Below, in pieces: positions 15,982 through 22,884 of a DNA stretch of 44,924 nucleotides. Each line of letters begins with the position of its first letter. Position 1 is the stretch's first letter. The notes beneath the pieces were generated by a model. That model was not told the origin of the DNA and ran no database searches. It saw nothing but the letters and a program-made list of their open reading frames with translations. Source of the stretch: Pseudonocardia acidicola (GTDB lineage: Bacteria > Actinomycetota > Actinomycetes > Mycobacteriales > Pseudonocardiaceae); contig NZ_JAAXLA010000056.1 of assembly GCF_012911935.1 (NCBI RefSeq), forward strand, positions 1-44,924, written 5' to 3'. The position numbers and the translations under genes are program-made.

Positions 15982-16029
15982 CGCCCACCCGGAGTAGTCC
16001 GTCCCGTCGTAGCCCAGGTCGAGCCGGAA

Positions 16030-16098
16030 CCGCGCGAGTCGGCAGTTCCGGGAGGGCGAGTCGTCGTTATCGGGAGCGCGAGTCGGCAGTTCCGGGAG
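16030..16098. repeat. Three 22-bp repeat units at the 5' end of truA
   Basis: On the plus strand GAGTCGGC occurs at 16036 and 16080, with the variant GAGTCGTC at 16058; all are 22 bases apart. Each is followed by AGTTCCGGGAG or a close variant. The array fills the space between the rplQ hairpin and the truA N-terminal codons and lies where truA should have its start codon and ribosome-binding site. Confidence 0.8.
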
Positions 16099-16111
16099 CA
16101 GCCCCGGAACG

Positions 16112-16151
16112 CCCGCGAGCCCGCCGTCCGGCTGGACGACGGGCTCGCGGG
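16112..16151 (-). terminator. Strong hairpin terminating the alpha operon after rplQ
   Basis: The arms CCCGCGAGCCCG (16112-16123) and CGGGCTCGCGGG (16140-16151) pair perfectly. After one mismatch they extend by CGTCC/GGACG, giving 17 pairs around a 4-base loop. It begins 16 bases past the rplQ stop. There is no T-run, but in actinobacteria such stems can terminate. It implies that truA needs its own promoter. Confidence 0.7.
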
Positions 16152-16166
16152 TGTCGTGCGGGTGGA

Positions 16167-16919
16167 TCAGGACTGCTCCTCCGCGGAGGCGTCCTCACGC
16201 TGCGACGGGGGCAGCTGGAACCCGGCGGCCTCGGCGGCCTCCGGCGAGGCGAACCAGACCTCGGCCACGGTGCGGTCGTAGTGCGCCGAACCGGGGACGT
16301 GGTACAGCTTCGAGTCCTCGTTGCCCTTGATCGGGAAGCCCTCGGGGGCCTCGGAGGCGTCGGCCAGCGGGGCGTGGCTGCCCTCGCCGTACGGCGCGTC
16401 CTCGGTGGAGGTGCTCTCCTCGACCGCCTCGGAGACCTCGGTGGCCTCCGCGGTCTCCTCGGCGGCGGGCTCGTCTGCGACGGCGGTCTCCGCCGGAGCC
16501 GGCGTTGCGGCGGCCTGCGAGGCGGCGACCCGGCGCGCCCGGTCGGCCTCGTCGGTGACCGTCTTCTGCGAGATCAGCTCGATCACGGCCATGGGGGCGT
16601 TGTCGCCCTTGCGCGGCAGCGTCTTGGTGATCCGCGTGTAACCGCCGTCGCGGTCGGCGAAGAACGGGCCGATGTCGGCGATGAGCCGGTGCACGACCTC
16701 CTTGTCCCGGATCACCCTCTGGATCTCGCGGCGGTTGTGCAGGTCGCCGCGCTTCGCCTTGGTGATCAGGCGCTCGGCGTACGGCCGGAGCCGGCGCGCC
16801 TTGGCCTCGGTCGTGGTGATCCGACCGTGCTGGAACAGCGAGGTCGCCAGGTTCGCCAGCATCAGCCGCTGGTGCGCGGGCGAGCCGCCGAGGCGGGGCC
16901 CCTTGGTGGGCTGTGGCAT
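16167..16919 (-). CDS. rplQ: 50S ribosomal protein L17 with acidic linker and C-terminal Ada/sunset-like domain
   Basis: L17 sits near the peptide exit tunnel on the solvent side. Residues 1-118 are the normal L17 (GSPAHQRLMLANLATSLFQH), and the protein runs to 250 residues. Residues 134-175 are an Ala/Glu/Thr linker. Residues 191-240 form a compact motif: GN at 199-200, Ser203, Tyr206-His207, Pro209-Gly-Ser211, Tyr214, Thr217, AEVWF (219-223) and AAGF (231-234). This is the pattern of the Ada metal-binding fold with its cysteines lost, which NCBI names a sunset domain in actinobacterial proteins. Its role is unknown. The gene starts two bases after the rpoA stop. Confidence 0.95.
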   Translation of the reverse strand: MPQPTKGPRLGGSPAHQRLMLANLATSLFQHGRITTTEAKARRLRPYAERLITKAKRGDLHNRREIQRVIRDKEVVHRLIADIGPFFADRDGGYTRITKTLPRKGDNAPMAVIELISQKTVTDEADRARRVAASQAAATPAPAETAVADEPAAEETAEATEVSEAVEESTSTEDAPYGEGSHAPLADASEAPEGFPIKGNEDSKLYHVPGSAHYDRTVAEVWFASPEAAEAAGFQLPPSQREDASAEEQS

Positions 16920-16921
16920 GG

Positions 16922-17965
16922 CTACAGCTGCTCCGTTTCTGCGTAGTCCTGGCCGTCGTCCCCGAAGGTGTCGGGGTCGAACCCGTCGGAGCCGTACTCG
17001 GCGGCCGCGGCCGACGGGTCGAATCCGGGCGGGCTGTCCTTGAGGGCCAGGCCGAGGCCGACGAGCTTCATCTTGACCTCGTCGATCGACTTGGCGCCGA
17101 AGTTGCGGATGTCGAGCAGGTCGGCCTCACTGCGGCCCACCAGCTCACCCACCGTGTGGATGCCCTCACGCTTGAGGCAGTTGTAGGAGCGGACGGTGAG
17201 GTCCAGCTCCTCGATCGGCATCGCGAAGGCCGCGATGGTGTCGGCCTCCTGCGGCGACGGGCCGATCTCGATGCCCTCGGCGTCCACGTTCAGCTCGCGG
17301 GCCAGGCCGAACAGCTCGACCAGGGTCTTGCCGGCCGAGGCCAGCGCGTCCCGCGGGGTGATCGAGGGCTTGGTCTCCACGTCGAGCACCAGCTTGTCGA
17401 AGTCGGTGCGCTGCTCGACGCGGGTGGCCTCCACCTTGTAGGTCACCTTGAGCACCGGCGAGTAGATCGAGTCGACCGGGATGCGGCCGATCTCGGCGCC
17501 GGTGGCCTTGTTCTGCATGGCCGGCACGTAGCCACGGCCCCGCTCGACGACGAGCTCGACCTCGAGCCGGCCCTTGTCGTTGAGGGTGGCGATGTGCAGG
17601 TCCGGGTTGTGCACGGTGACACCGGCCGGCGGAACGATGTCGCCCGCGGTGACCGGGCCGGGGCCCTGCTTGCGCAGGTACATGGTCACCGGCTCGTCCT
17701 CCTCGGAGCTGACGACCAGCTCCTTGAGGTTGAGGATGATGTCGGTGACGTCCTCCTTGACGCCCGGCACGGTGGTGAACTCGTGCAGCACGCCGTCGAT
17801 GCGGATGCTGGTCACCGCCGCCCCGGGGATCGAGGACAGCAGGGTCCGGCGCAGCGAGTTACCGAGCGTGTAGCCGAAGCCCGGCTCGAGCGGCTCGATG
17901 ACGAACCGCGACCGGGTGTCGGTGACCGAGTCCTCGGTCAGGGTGGGGCGCTGAGAAATCAGCAT
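16922..17965 (-). CDS. rpoA: RNA polymerase alpha subunit
   Basis: The alpha subunit nucleates RNA polymerase assembly and binds promoter UP elements and regulators. The 347 residues start MLISQRPTLTED. The N-terminal dimerisation domain includes GFGYTLGNSLRRTLLSSIPG. The C-terminal domain contains CLKREGIHTVGELV and LLDIRNFGAKSIDEVKMKL, the DNA-contacting helices. AAGGAGA lies nine bases before ATG 17965. A complete intrinsic terminator stands in the 96 bases between rpsD and this start, which suggests attenuated or independent transcription of rpoA and rplQ. Confidence 0.98.
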   Translation of the reverse strand: MLISQRPTLTEDSVTDTRSRFVIEPLEPGFGYTLGNSLRRTLLSSIPGAAVTSIRIDGVLHEFTTVPGVKEDVTDIILNLKELVVSSEEDEPVTMYLRKQGPGPVTAGDIVPPAGVTVHNPDLHIATLNDKGRLEVELVVERGRGYVPAMQNKATGAEIGRIPVDSIYSPVLKVTYKVEATRVEQRTDFDKLVLDVETKPSITPRDALASAGKTLVELFGLARELNVDAEGIEIGPSPQEADTIAAFAMPIEELDLTVRSYNCLKREGIHTVGELVGRSEADLLDIRNFGAKSIDEVKMKLVGLGLALKDSPPGFDPSAAAAEYGSDGFDPDTFGDDGQDYAETEQL

Positions 17966-18017
17966 GGGATGTGTCTCCTTCTCCGCCTGCGGCGACCGCT
18001 ATTTGACGCCGCGGGGT

Positions 18018-18052
18018 AAAAACCCCCGGCGCCTCCCTGCGGCGCCGGGGGT
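18018..18052 (-). terminator. Intrinsic terminator/attenuator between rpsD and rpoA
   Basis: On the minus strand ACCCCCGGCGCC (18052-18041) and GGCGCCGGGGGT (18033-18022) form a perfect 12-bp stem with a 7-base loop, followed directly by a T5 tract (18022-18018). This is the only hairpin in the window with a proper U-tract. It begins ten bases past the rpsD stop, inside what is usually one operon. Confidence 0.8.
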
Positions 18053-18061
18053 GTCGAGCCA

Positions 18062-18667
18062 CTACTTGGAGTAGAGCTCGACGATCAGCTGCTCGGTGAC
18101 CTGGGTGTCGATCTGAGCCCGCTCGGGCAGCTGGTGGACCAGGATGCGCAGGGTCGAGGGGACGACCTGCAGCCACGCCGGAACCGGACGGTCGCCGAGG
18201 AGCTCCTTGGCGATGATGAACGGATCCGTGTTCAGCGACTTCGGCTTGACGTCGATGATGTCGTACCGGGACACGCGGAAGCTGGGGATGTTGACCTTCT
18301 CGCCGTTGACGAGGAAGTGGCCGTGGTTCACCAGCTGCCGGGCCATCCGCCGGGTGCGGGCGAGACCCGCCCGGTAGACGACGTTGTCCAGCCGCGACTC
18401 GAGGATCTGCAGCAGGTTGTCGCCGGTCTTGCCCTGGCGACGGTTGGCCTCTTCGTAGTAGCGGCGGAACTGCTTCTCCAGCACGCCGTAGGCGAAGCGG
18501 GCCTTCTGCTTCTCCTGCATCTGCAGGAGGTACTCGGTCTCCTTGATCCGGATCCGGCCGTGCTGGCCGGGCGGGTACGGACGACGCTCGAACGCCTTGT
18601 CGCCGCCGACGAGGTCGACCTTCAGCCGGCGGGACTTGCGGGTCATGGGTCCGGTGTAACGAGCCAT
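18062..18667 (-). CDS. rpsD: 30S ribosomal protein S4
   Basis: S4 is a primary 16S rRNA binder and, in several bacteria, the regulator of its own operon. It is 201 residues from ATG 18667 (MARYTGPMTRKSRRL). The S4 RNA-binding segment is ARTRRMARQLVNHGHFLVNG. The N-terminal zinc-binding cysteines found in some bacteria are absent, so this is the C-minus form. It lies 17 bases after rpsK and is followed by an intrinsic terminator. Confidence 0.97.
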   Translation of the reverse strand: MARYTGPMTRKSRRLKVDLVGGDKAFERRPYPPGQHGRIRIKETEYLLQMQEKQKARFAYGVLEKQFRRYYEEANRRQGKTGDNLLQILESRLDNVVYRAGLARTRRMARQLVNHGHFLVNGEKVNIPSFRVSRYDIIDVKPKSLNTDPFIIAKELLGDRPVPAWLQVVPSTLRILVHQLPERAQIDTQVTEQLIVELYSK

Positions 18668-18684
18668 CTCTGGTTCTCCCTCCC

Positions 18685-19092
18685 CTAGACCCGGCGCCGC
18701 TTGGGCGGACGGCAGCCGTTGTGCGGCTGCGGGGTGACGTCGGAGATCGTGCCGACCTCGAGGCCGGCGGCCTGCAGCGAACGGATCGCGGTCTCCCGGC
18801 CGGAGCCGGGGCCCTTCACGAACACGTCGACCTTCTTCATGCCGTGCTCGGCGGCCTTGCGGGCGGCGTTCTCGGCGGCCATCTGCGCGGCGAACGGCGT
18901 CGACTTGCGCGAGCCCTTGAAACCGACGTGGCCGGCGGAGGCCCACGCGATCACGGCACCGTTCGGGTCGGTGATCGACACGATGGTGTTGTTGAAGGTG
19001 CTCTTGATGTGCGCGTGGCCGTGCGCGACGTTCTTCTTCTCCTTGCGCCGGACCTTCTTGGGGCCGGCGCCGGCGCGAGTGCGGGGCGGCAT
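18685..19092 (-). CDS. rpsK: 30S ribosomal protein S11
   Basis: S11 lines the platform of the small subunit beside the mRNA exit. The 135 residues carry the family signature IRSLQAAGLEVGTISDVTPQ and a basic C-terminus ending CRPPKRRRV. The N-terminus MPPRTRAGAGPKKVRRKEKKN is the usual basic arm. ATG 19092 shares one base with the rpsM stop, a tight coupling within the alpha operon. Confidence 0.97.
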   Translation of the reverse strand: MPPRTRAGAGPKKVRRKEKKNVAHGHAHIKSTFNNTIVSITDPNGAVIAWASAGHVGFKGSRKSTPFAAQMAAENAARKAAEHGMKKVDVFVKGPGSGRETAIRSLQAAGLEVGTISDVTPQPHNGCRPPKRRRV

Positions 19093-19472
19093 TACTTCTT
19101 ACCTGCCTTCTTCTTGCCGGCGACCGTCTTCTTCGGTCCCTTGCGGCCGCGGGCGTTGGTCTTGGTGCGCTGGCCGCGCACCGGCAGGCCCCGGCGGTGC
19201 CGGATCCCCTGGTAGCAGCCGATCTCGATCTTGCGACGGATGTCGGCCTGCACCTCACGGCGCAGGTCGCCCTCGACCCGGTAGGCGTTCTCGATGTACT
19301 CGCGCAGCCGCGCGATGTCCTCGTCGCTCAGGTCGCGGGAACGCAGGTCCGGGCTGATGCCGGTCGCGTCCAGGATCTCCTTGGAGCGGGAACGCCCGAT
19401 CCCGTAGATGTAGGTGAGCGCGATCTCCATCCGCTTCTCGCGGGGGAGGTCGACGCCGGCGAGTCGTGCCAT
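19092..19472 (-). CDS. rpsM: 30S ribosomal protein S13
   Basis: S13 forms inter-subunit bridges and touches P-site tRNA with its basic tail. It has 126 residues, starting MARLAGVDLPREKRMEIALT. The helix-two-turn-helix region (IYGIGRSRSKEIL) and RRGLPVRGQRTKTNARGRKG are typical. AAGGAG lies ten bases before ATG 19472. A gap of 178 bases separates it from rpmJ; I see only short inverted repeats there, such as GAGGA-GT-TCCTC, and no clear promoter. Confidence 0.97.
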   Translation of the reverse strand: MARLAGVDLPREKRMEIALTYIYGIGRSRSKEILDATGISPDLRSRDLSDEDIARLREYIENAYRVEGDLRREVQADIRRKIEIGCYQGIRHRRGLPVRGQRTKTNARGRKGPKKTVAGKKKAGKK

Positions 19473-19650
19473 GCGGCGGTGTTCTCCTTGTTCTGTTCCG
19501 TCCAGGTCTGCTCTTCGCCCGTCCCGGACGGACTCGTCATCCGGGCCCCGGCCTGGCTCCGGGGGTGAGCCGCGCCCGTGTGGCCCGGCAGGTGCGAGGA
19601 GTTCCTCGGTGGTGCTGCGTGCTCGAAGCTCGCGACGGACGTGCGGGTGA

Positions 19651-19764
19651 TCAGCCCTGGCGCTGCTTGTGGCGCAGGTTCTCGCAGATCACCATGACCC
19701 TGCCGTGACGGCGGATCACCTTGCACTTGTCGCAGATCTTCTTGACGCTCGGCTGGACCTTCAC
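19651..19764 (-). CDS. rpmJ: 50S ribosomal protein L36, zinc-binding form
   Basis: The 37-residue protein reads VKVQPSVKKICDKCKVIRR at its N-terminus from GTG 19764-19762 and ends HKQRQG. A zinc ribbon is formed by Cys11, Cys14, Cys27 and His32, so this is the C-plus paralogue; zinc-free copies elsewhere in such genomes are usually under Zur control. It lies 39 bases after infA, in the standard place at the head of the alpha operon. Confidence 0.95.
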   Translation of the reverse strand: MKVQPSVKKICDKCKVIRRHGRVMVICENLRHKQRQG

Positions 19765-19803
19765 GTCTGCTGCCTTCTGCTTTCCTCGGTCAACCTGTGG
19801 CGG

Positions 19804-20025
19804 TCACTTGTAGCGGTAGACGATGCGGCCGCGGGTCAGGTCGTACGGCGACAGCTCCACCACCACCCGGTCCTCGGGAAGGATCCGGATGTAGTGCTGC
19901 CGCATCTTCCCGCTGATGTGAGCCAGGACCCGGTGCCCGTTCTCCAGCTCGACGCGGAACATCGCGTTCGGCAGGGGTTCGACGACCCGGCCCTCGACCT
20001 CGATCGCCCCGTCTTTCTTGGCCAT
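19804..20025 (-). CDS. infA: Translation initiation factor IF-1
   Basis: IF-1 occupies the A-site region of the 30S subunit during initiation. The 73-residue length and single OB fold (IEVEGRVVEPLPNAMFRVEL) are standard, ending RGRIVYRYK. ATG 20025 begins MAKKDGA; longer in-frame extensions upstream are not conserved. It is the first gene of the alpha operon, about 125 bases below the promoter at 20156-20184. In most actinobacteria it directly follows map, whereas here about 5.8 kb of metabolic genes and spacer intervene. Confidence 0.97.
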   Translation of the reverse strand: MAKKDGAIEVEGRVVEPLPNAMFRVELENGHRVLAHISGKMRQHYIRILPEDRVVVELSPYDLTRGRIVYRYK

Positions 20026-20155
20026 GTCCTCCGCGTTCCGTGACAGGTTCTGGTACGAATCGTGCTGGTCGGTACTTCCCGGGCACGCGTCGACACCGGG
20101 ACCGGAGGTGCGGGAGGCACGACGGAACCGGCGCAAACATGCGCGCCGAAACACC

Positions 20156-20184
20156 AGTGTACGTGTGTTGCGGGACAGGCTCAA
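20156..20184 (-). promoter_or_regulatory. Sigma-A-like promoter of the infA-rplQ operon
   Basis: On the minus strand TTGAGC (20184-20179) and TACACT (20161-20156) are spaced by 17 bases. Start would fall near 20149, giving a leader of about 125 bases to infA. The divergent cstA gene starts about 310 bases away. Of the 469 bases between the infA and cstA starts, this promoter and the hairpin at 20421-20442 are the only features I can name. Confidence 0.6.
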
Positions 20185-20420
20185 AATCGGGTAGACGCGC
20201 GCGAAGCGCAGACCCGGCGCGGCACCGTCACGCCCCGCCGCGCAGATCCTCAGGCCGTCCGCGAGCTCACGACCGGCCGACGTGTCCCTCATAACGGACC
20301 AGCACCGGACAACTCCCCAAACGGGTCAACTCGGCAGTACGGTCACCCGACCGATGCATCGACGCCACGGCGACGACGCCGAGGACGGAGGGGACGCAGA
20401 TGCCCGCGAGGATCGCAGAG

Positions 20421-20442
20421 GCCGGCGCCGTGGGGCGCCGGC
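20421..20442 (+). promoter_or_regulatory. Perfect GC-rich hairpin in the cstA leader
   Basis: GCCGGCGCC and GGCGCCGGC pair perfectly over nine bases around a GTGG loop, 53 bases before the cstA ATG. There is no T-tract. It could be an mRNA structure that controls cstA, or a protein-binding dyad. No known riboswitch class is recognised. Confidence 0.4.
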
Positions 20443-20494
20443 TCGGCCACGGTGGCCCGGCGACACCGCCGGCCACGGTCATGGGGACCGGCAC

Positions 20495-22654
20495 ATGAGC
20501 GCGCCCGGCGAGGTCCGGCGCCGGGTGAGCCCGCGCTCGGTGCTGATCTGGGGGGCCGTCTCGGTCGTCGGCGCGGTGGCCTGGGCCGTGCTCGCCCTGG
20601 CCCGCGGCGAGAACGTCTCGGCGATCTGGCTGGTGGCGGCGGCGCTCGGCTCGTACGCGATCGCCTACCGCTTCTACGCGCGGTTCATCGCCCGCCGCGT
20701 GCTGCAGGTGGACGACACCCGGGCGACGCCCGCCGAGCGCCTGGACAACGGCACCGACTTCCAGCCCACCGACCGCCGCGTGCTGTTCGGCCACCACTTC
20801 GCCGCGATCGCGGGCGCGGGGCCGCTGGTCGGGCCGGTGCTGGCCGCGCAGATGGGTTATCTGCCCGGCACCATCTGGATCATCGTGGGCGTCATCTTCG
20901 CCGGCGCCGTGCAGGACATGGTGACCCTGTTCTTCTCCATGCGCCGCGACGGCAAGAGCCTGGGCCAGATGGCCCGCGACGAGATCGGCCCGGTCGGCGG
21001 CGTCGCGGCGCTGGTCGCCGTCTTCGCGATCATGATCATCCTGCTCGCGGTGCTGGCGTTGGTCGTGGTGAACGCGCTCGCGAAGTCGCCGTGGGGCACC
21101 TTCTCCATCGCCATGACCATCCCCATCGCGCTGTTCATGGGCCTCTACATGCGCGTGCTGCGGCCCGGCCGGGTGGTGGAGACCAGCCTGATCGGCGTCG
21201 CGTTGCTGCTGCTCGCGATCGCCGGTGGGGGCTGGGTCCAGGAGTCGAGCTGGGCCGGGGTGTTCACCCTCGACCCGCGGACCCTGGTGATCTGCCTGAT
21301 CGTCTACGGCTTCGCCGCGTCGGTGCTGCCGGTGTGGATGCTGCTGGCGCCGCGGGACTACCTGTCGACGTTCATGAAGATCGGCACCATCGCGCTGCTC
21401 GCGGTCGGCGTGCTGGTCTCCGCGCCGGTGCTGAACACCGAGGCGTTCACCCGGTTCGCCTTCAGCGGGGACGGGCCGGTGTTCGCCGGGTCGCTGTTCC
21501 CGTTCGTCTTCATCACGATCGCCTGCGGCGCGCTGTCCGGGTTCCACGCGCTCATCGCGTCGGGCACCACACCGAAGCTCATCCAGAAGGAGTCGCAGGT
21601 CCGGCTCATCGGCTACGGGGCGATGCTCGCCGAGTCGTTCGTCGCGATCATGGCCCTGATCGCGGCGTCGGTGCTCGACCCGGGGCTCTACTTCGCGATG
21701 AACGCCCCGGCGGGCCTGCTCGGCAGCACTGCCCAGTCCGCCGCCGCCGCTGTCAACCAGCTGGGGTTCACCATCACGCCGGAGGCGCTGACCGCGGCCG
21801 CGGCGGCGGTCCAGGAGAGCACGCTGGTCGCCCGCACCGGCGGAGCGCCGACGCTGGCCGTCGGGATGTCGGAGATCTTCTCCGGCGCCATCGGCGGCGA
21901 CGCGCTCAAGGCGTTCTGGTACCACTTCGCGATCATGTTCGAGGCCCTGTTCATCCTCACCACGGTGGACGCGGGCACCCGGGTGGGGCGCTACATGCTC
22001 CAGGACACCCTGGGCAACGTGTACAAGCCGATGGCGAACGTCAACTGGAAGCCGGGCCTGTGGGTCACCAGCGCGGCCGTCGTTGGGGCGTGGGGCTACT
22101 TCCTCTACGCCGGCGTCACCGACCCGCTGGGCGGGATCAACCAGCTCTTCCCGCTGTTCGGCATCGCGAACCAGCTGCTCGCGGCGATCGCGCTGACCGT
22201 GTGCACGACGCTGCTGATCAAATCCGGCCGCGCGCGCTACGCCTGGGTCACCGGGATCCCACTGGCCTGGGATGTCGCCGTCACCCTCACCGCGAGCTAC
22301 CAGAAGGTGTTCTCCGCCGATCCGAAGATGGGCTTCTTCGCGCAGCGGGAGCGGTTCGCCGCGGCGCTGGCCCGTGGTGAGGTGCTCGCCCCGGCCAAGA
22401 ACCTGGACGAGATGCGGGCGGTCATCCTGAACTCCACGGTCGACGGTGTGCTCGCCGCCCTGTTCGCCACCCTGATCATCATCGTGGTCGGTAACGCGAT
22501 GCTGGTCTGGTACCGGGCGCTCACCTCATCGGTGCCGCTGCCCAGCAGTGAGGCACCGGCCGTCGAGTCGACGCTCGTGGCGCCCGCCGGGCTGATTCCC
22601 ACGGCGGCGGAGCGGCGGGCGATGGCCGAGGCGACGCCGGCCGGCCGCCGATGA
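20495..22654 (+). CDS. cstA: Carbon starvation protein CstA, pyruvate/peptide transporter family
   Basis: CstA/BtsT proteins are polytopic membrane transporters; E. coli members take up pyruvate, and peptides were proposed earlier. This one has 719 residues with well over a dozen hydrophobic segments. Family motifs include FGHHFAAIAGAGPLVGPVLA and FHALIASGTTPK. I chose ATG 20495 (MSAPGEVRRRVSPRSV) because the upstream in-frame extension is low-complexity and unlike the family. Its stop overlaps the ybdD ATG in an ATGA junction. It is divergent from infA. A 9-bp hairpin lies in the leader. Confidence 0.93.
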   Translation: MSAPGEVRRRVSPRSVLIWGAVSVVGAVAWAVLALARGENVSAIWLVAAALGSYAIAYRFYARFIARRVLQVDDTRATPAERLDNGTDFQPTDRRVLFGHHFAAIAGAGPLVGPVLAAQMGYLPGTIWIIVGVIFAGAVQDMVTLFFSMRRDGKSLGQMARDEIGPVGGVAALVAVFAIMIILLAVLALVVVNALAKSPWGTFSIAMTIPIALFMGLYMRVLRPGRVVETSLIGVALLLLAIAGGGWVQESSWAGVFTLDPRTLVICLIVYGFAASVLPVWMLLAPRDYLSTFMKIGTIALLAVGVLVSAPVLNTEAFTRFAFSGDGPVFAGSLFPFVFITIACGALSGFHALIASGTTPKLIQKESQVRLIGYGAMLAESFVAIMALIAASVLDPGLYFAMNAPAGLLGSTAQSAAAAVNQLGFTITPEALTAAAAAVQESTLVARTGGAPTLAVGMSEIFSGAIGGDALKAFWYHFAIMFEALFILTTVDAGTRVGRYMLQDTLGNVYKPMANVNWKPGLWVTSAAVVGAWGYFLYAGVTDPLGGINQLFPLFGIANQLLAAIALTVCTTLLIKSGRARYAWVTGIPLAWDVAVTLTASYQKVFSADPKMGFFAQRERFAAALARGEVLAPAKNLDEMRAVILNSTVDGVLAALFATLIIIVVGNAMLVWYRALTSSVPLPSSEAPAVESTLVAPAGLIPTAAERRAMAEATPAGRR

Positions 22655-22833
22655 GATCCCTCTGGCGAGCGGTGCGCTGGTACCTGCGCGAGCTCACCGG
22701 GGAGGCGCAGTACGACCACTACCTCGCCCGGCACGCCCGAGAGCATCCCGGCCACCCGCCGATGAGCCGGCGGGAGTTCGAGCGCAGGCGCATCGACCGC
22801 GCCGACGCGCGCCCGGGCAGCCGCTGCTGCTGA
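22651..22833 (+). CDS. ybdD: YbdD/YjiX (DUF466) small protein
   Basis: The 60-residue protein starts MRSLWRAVRWYLRELTGE and contains YDHYLARHAREHPGHPPMSRREFERRR, the signature of the YbdD/YjiX family. In E. coli these small proteins are encoded beside CstA/BtsT-type transporters and are needed for pyruvate uptake. ATG 22651 overlaps the cstA stop, so the two are translationally coupled. It is followed by a strong bidirectional hairpin. The C-terminus ends in two cysteines, which I would not over-interpret. Confidence 0.93.
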   Translation: MRSLWRAVRWYLRELTGEAQYDHYLARHAREHPGHPPMSRREFERRRIDRADARPGSRCC

Positions 22834-22836
22834 CCC

Positions 22837-22874
22837 CCGCGGCCCCGGGGACCTCGTCGTCCCCGGGACCGCGG
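22837..22874. terminator. Bidirectional hairpin between convergent ybdD and pntB
   Basis: Arms of 16 bases (22837-22852 and 22859-22874) with one mismatch enclose a 6-base loop. The outer ends are CCGCGG and the inner parts CCGGGGAC/GTCCCCGG. It starts four bases past the ybdD stop and ends ten bases from the pntB stop, so it can end both converging transcripts. Confidence 0.75.
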
Positions 22875-22884
22875 CACGGCAGGA

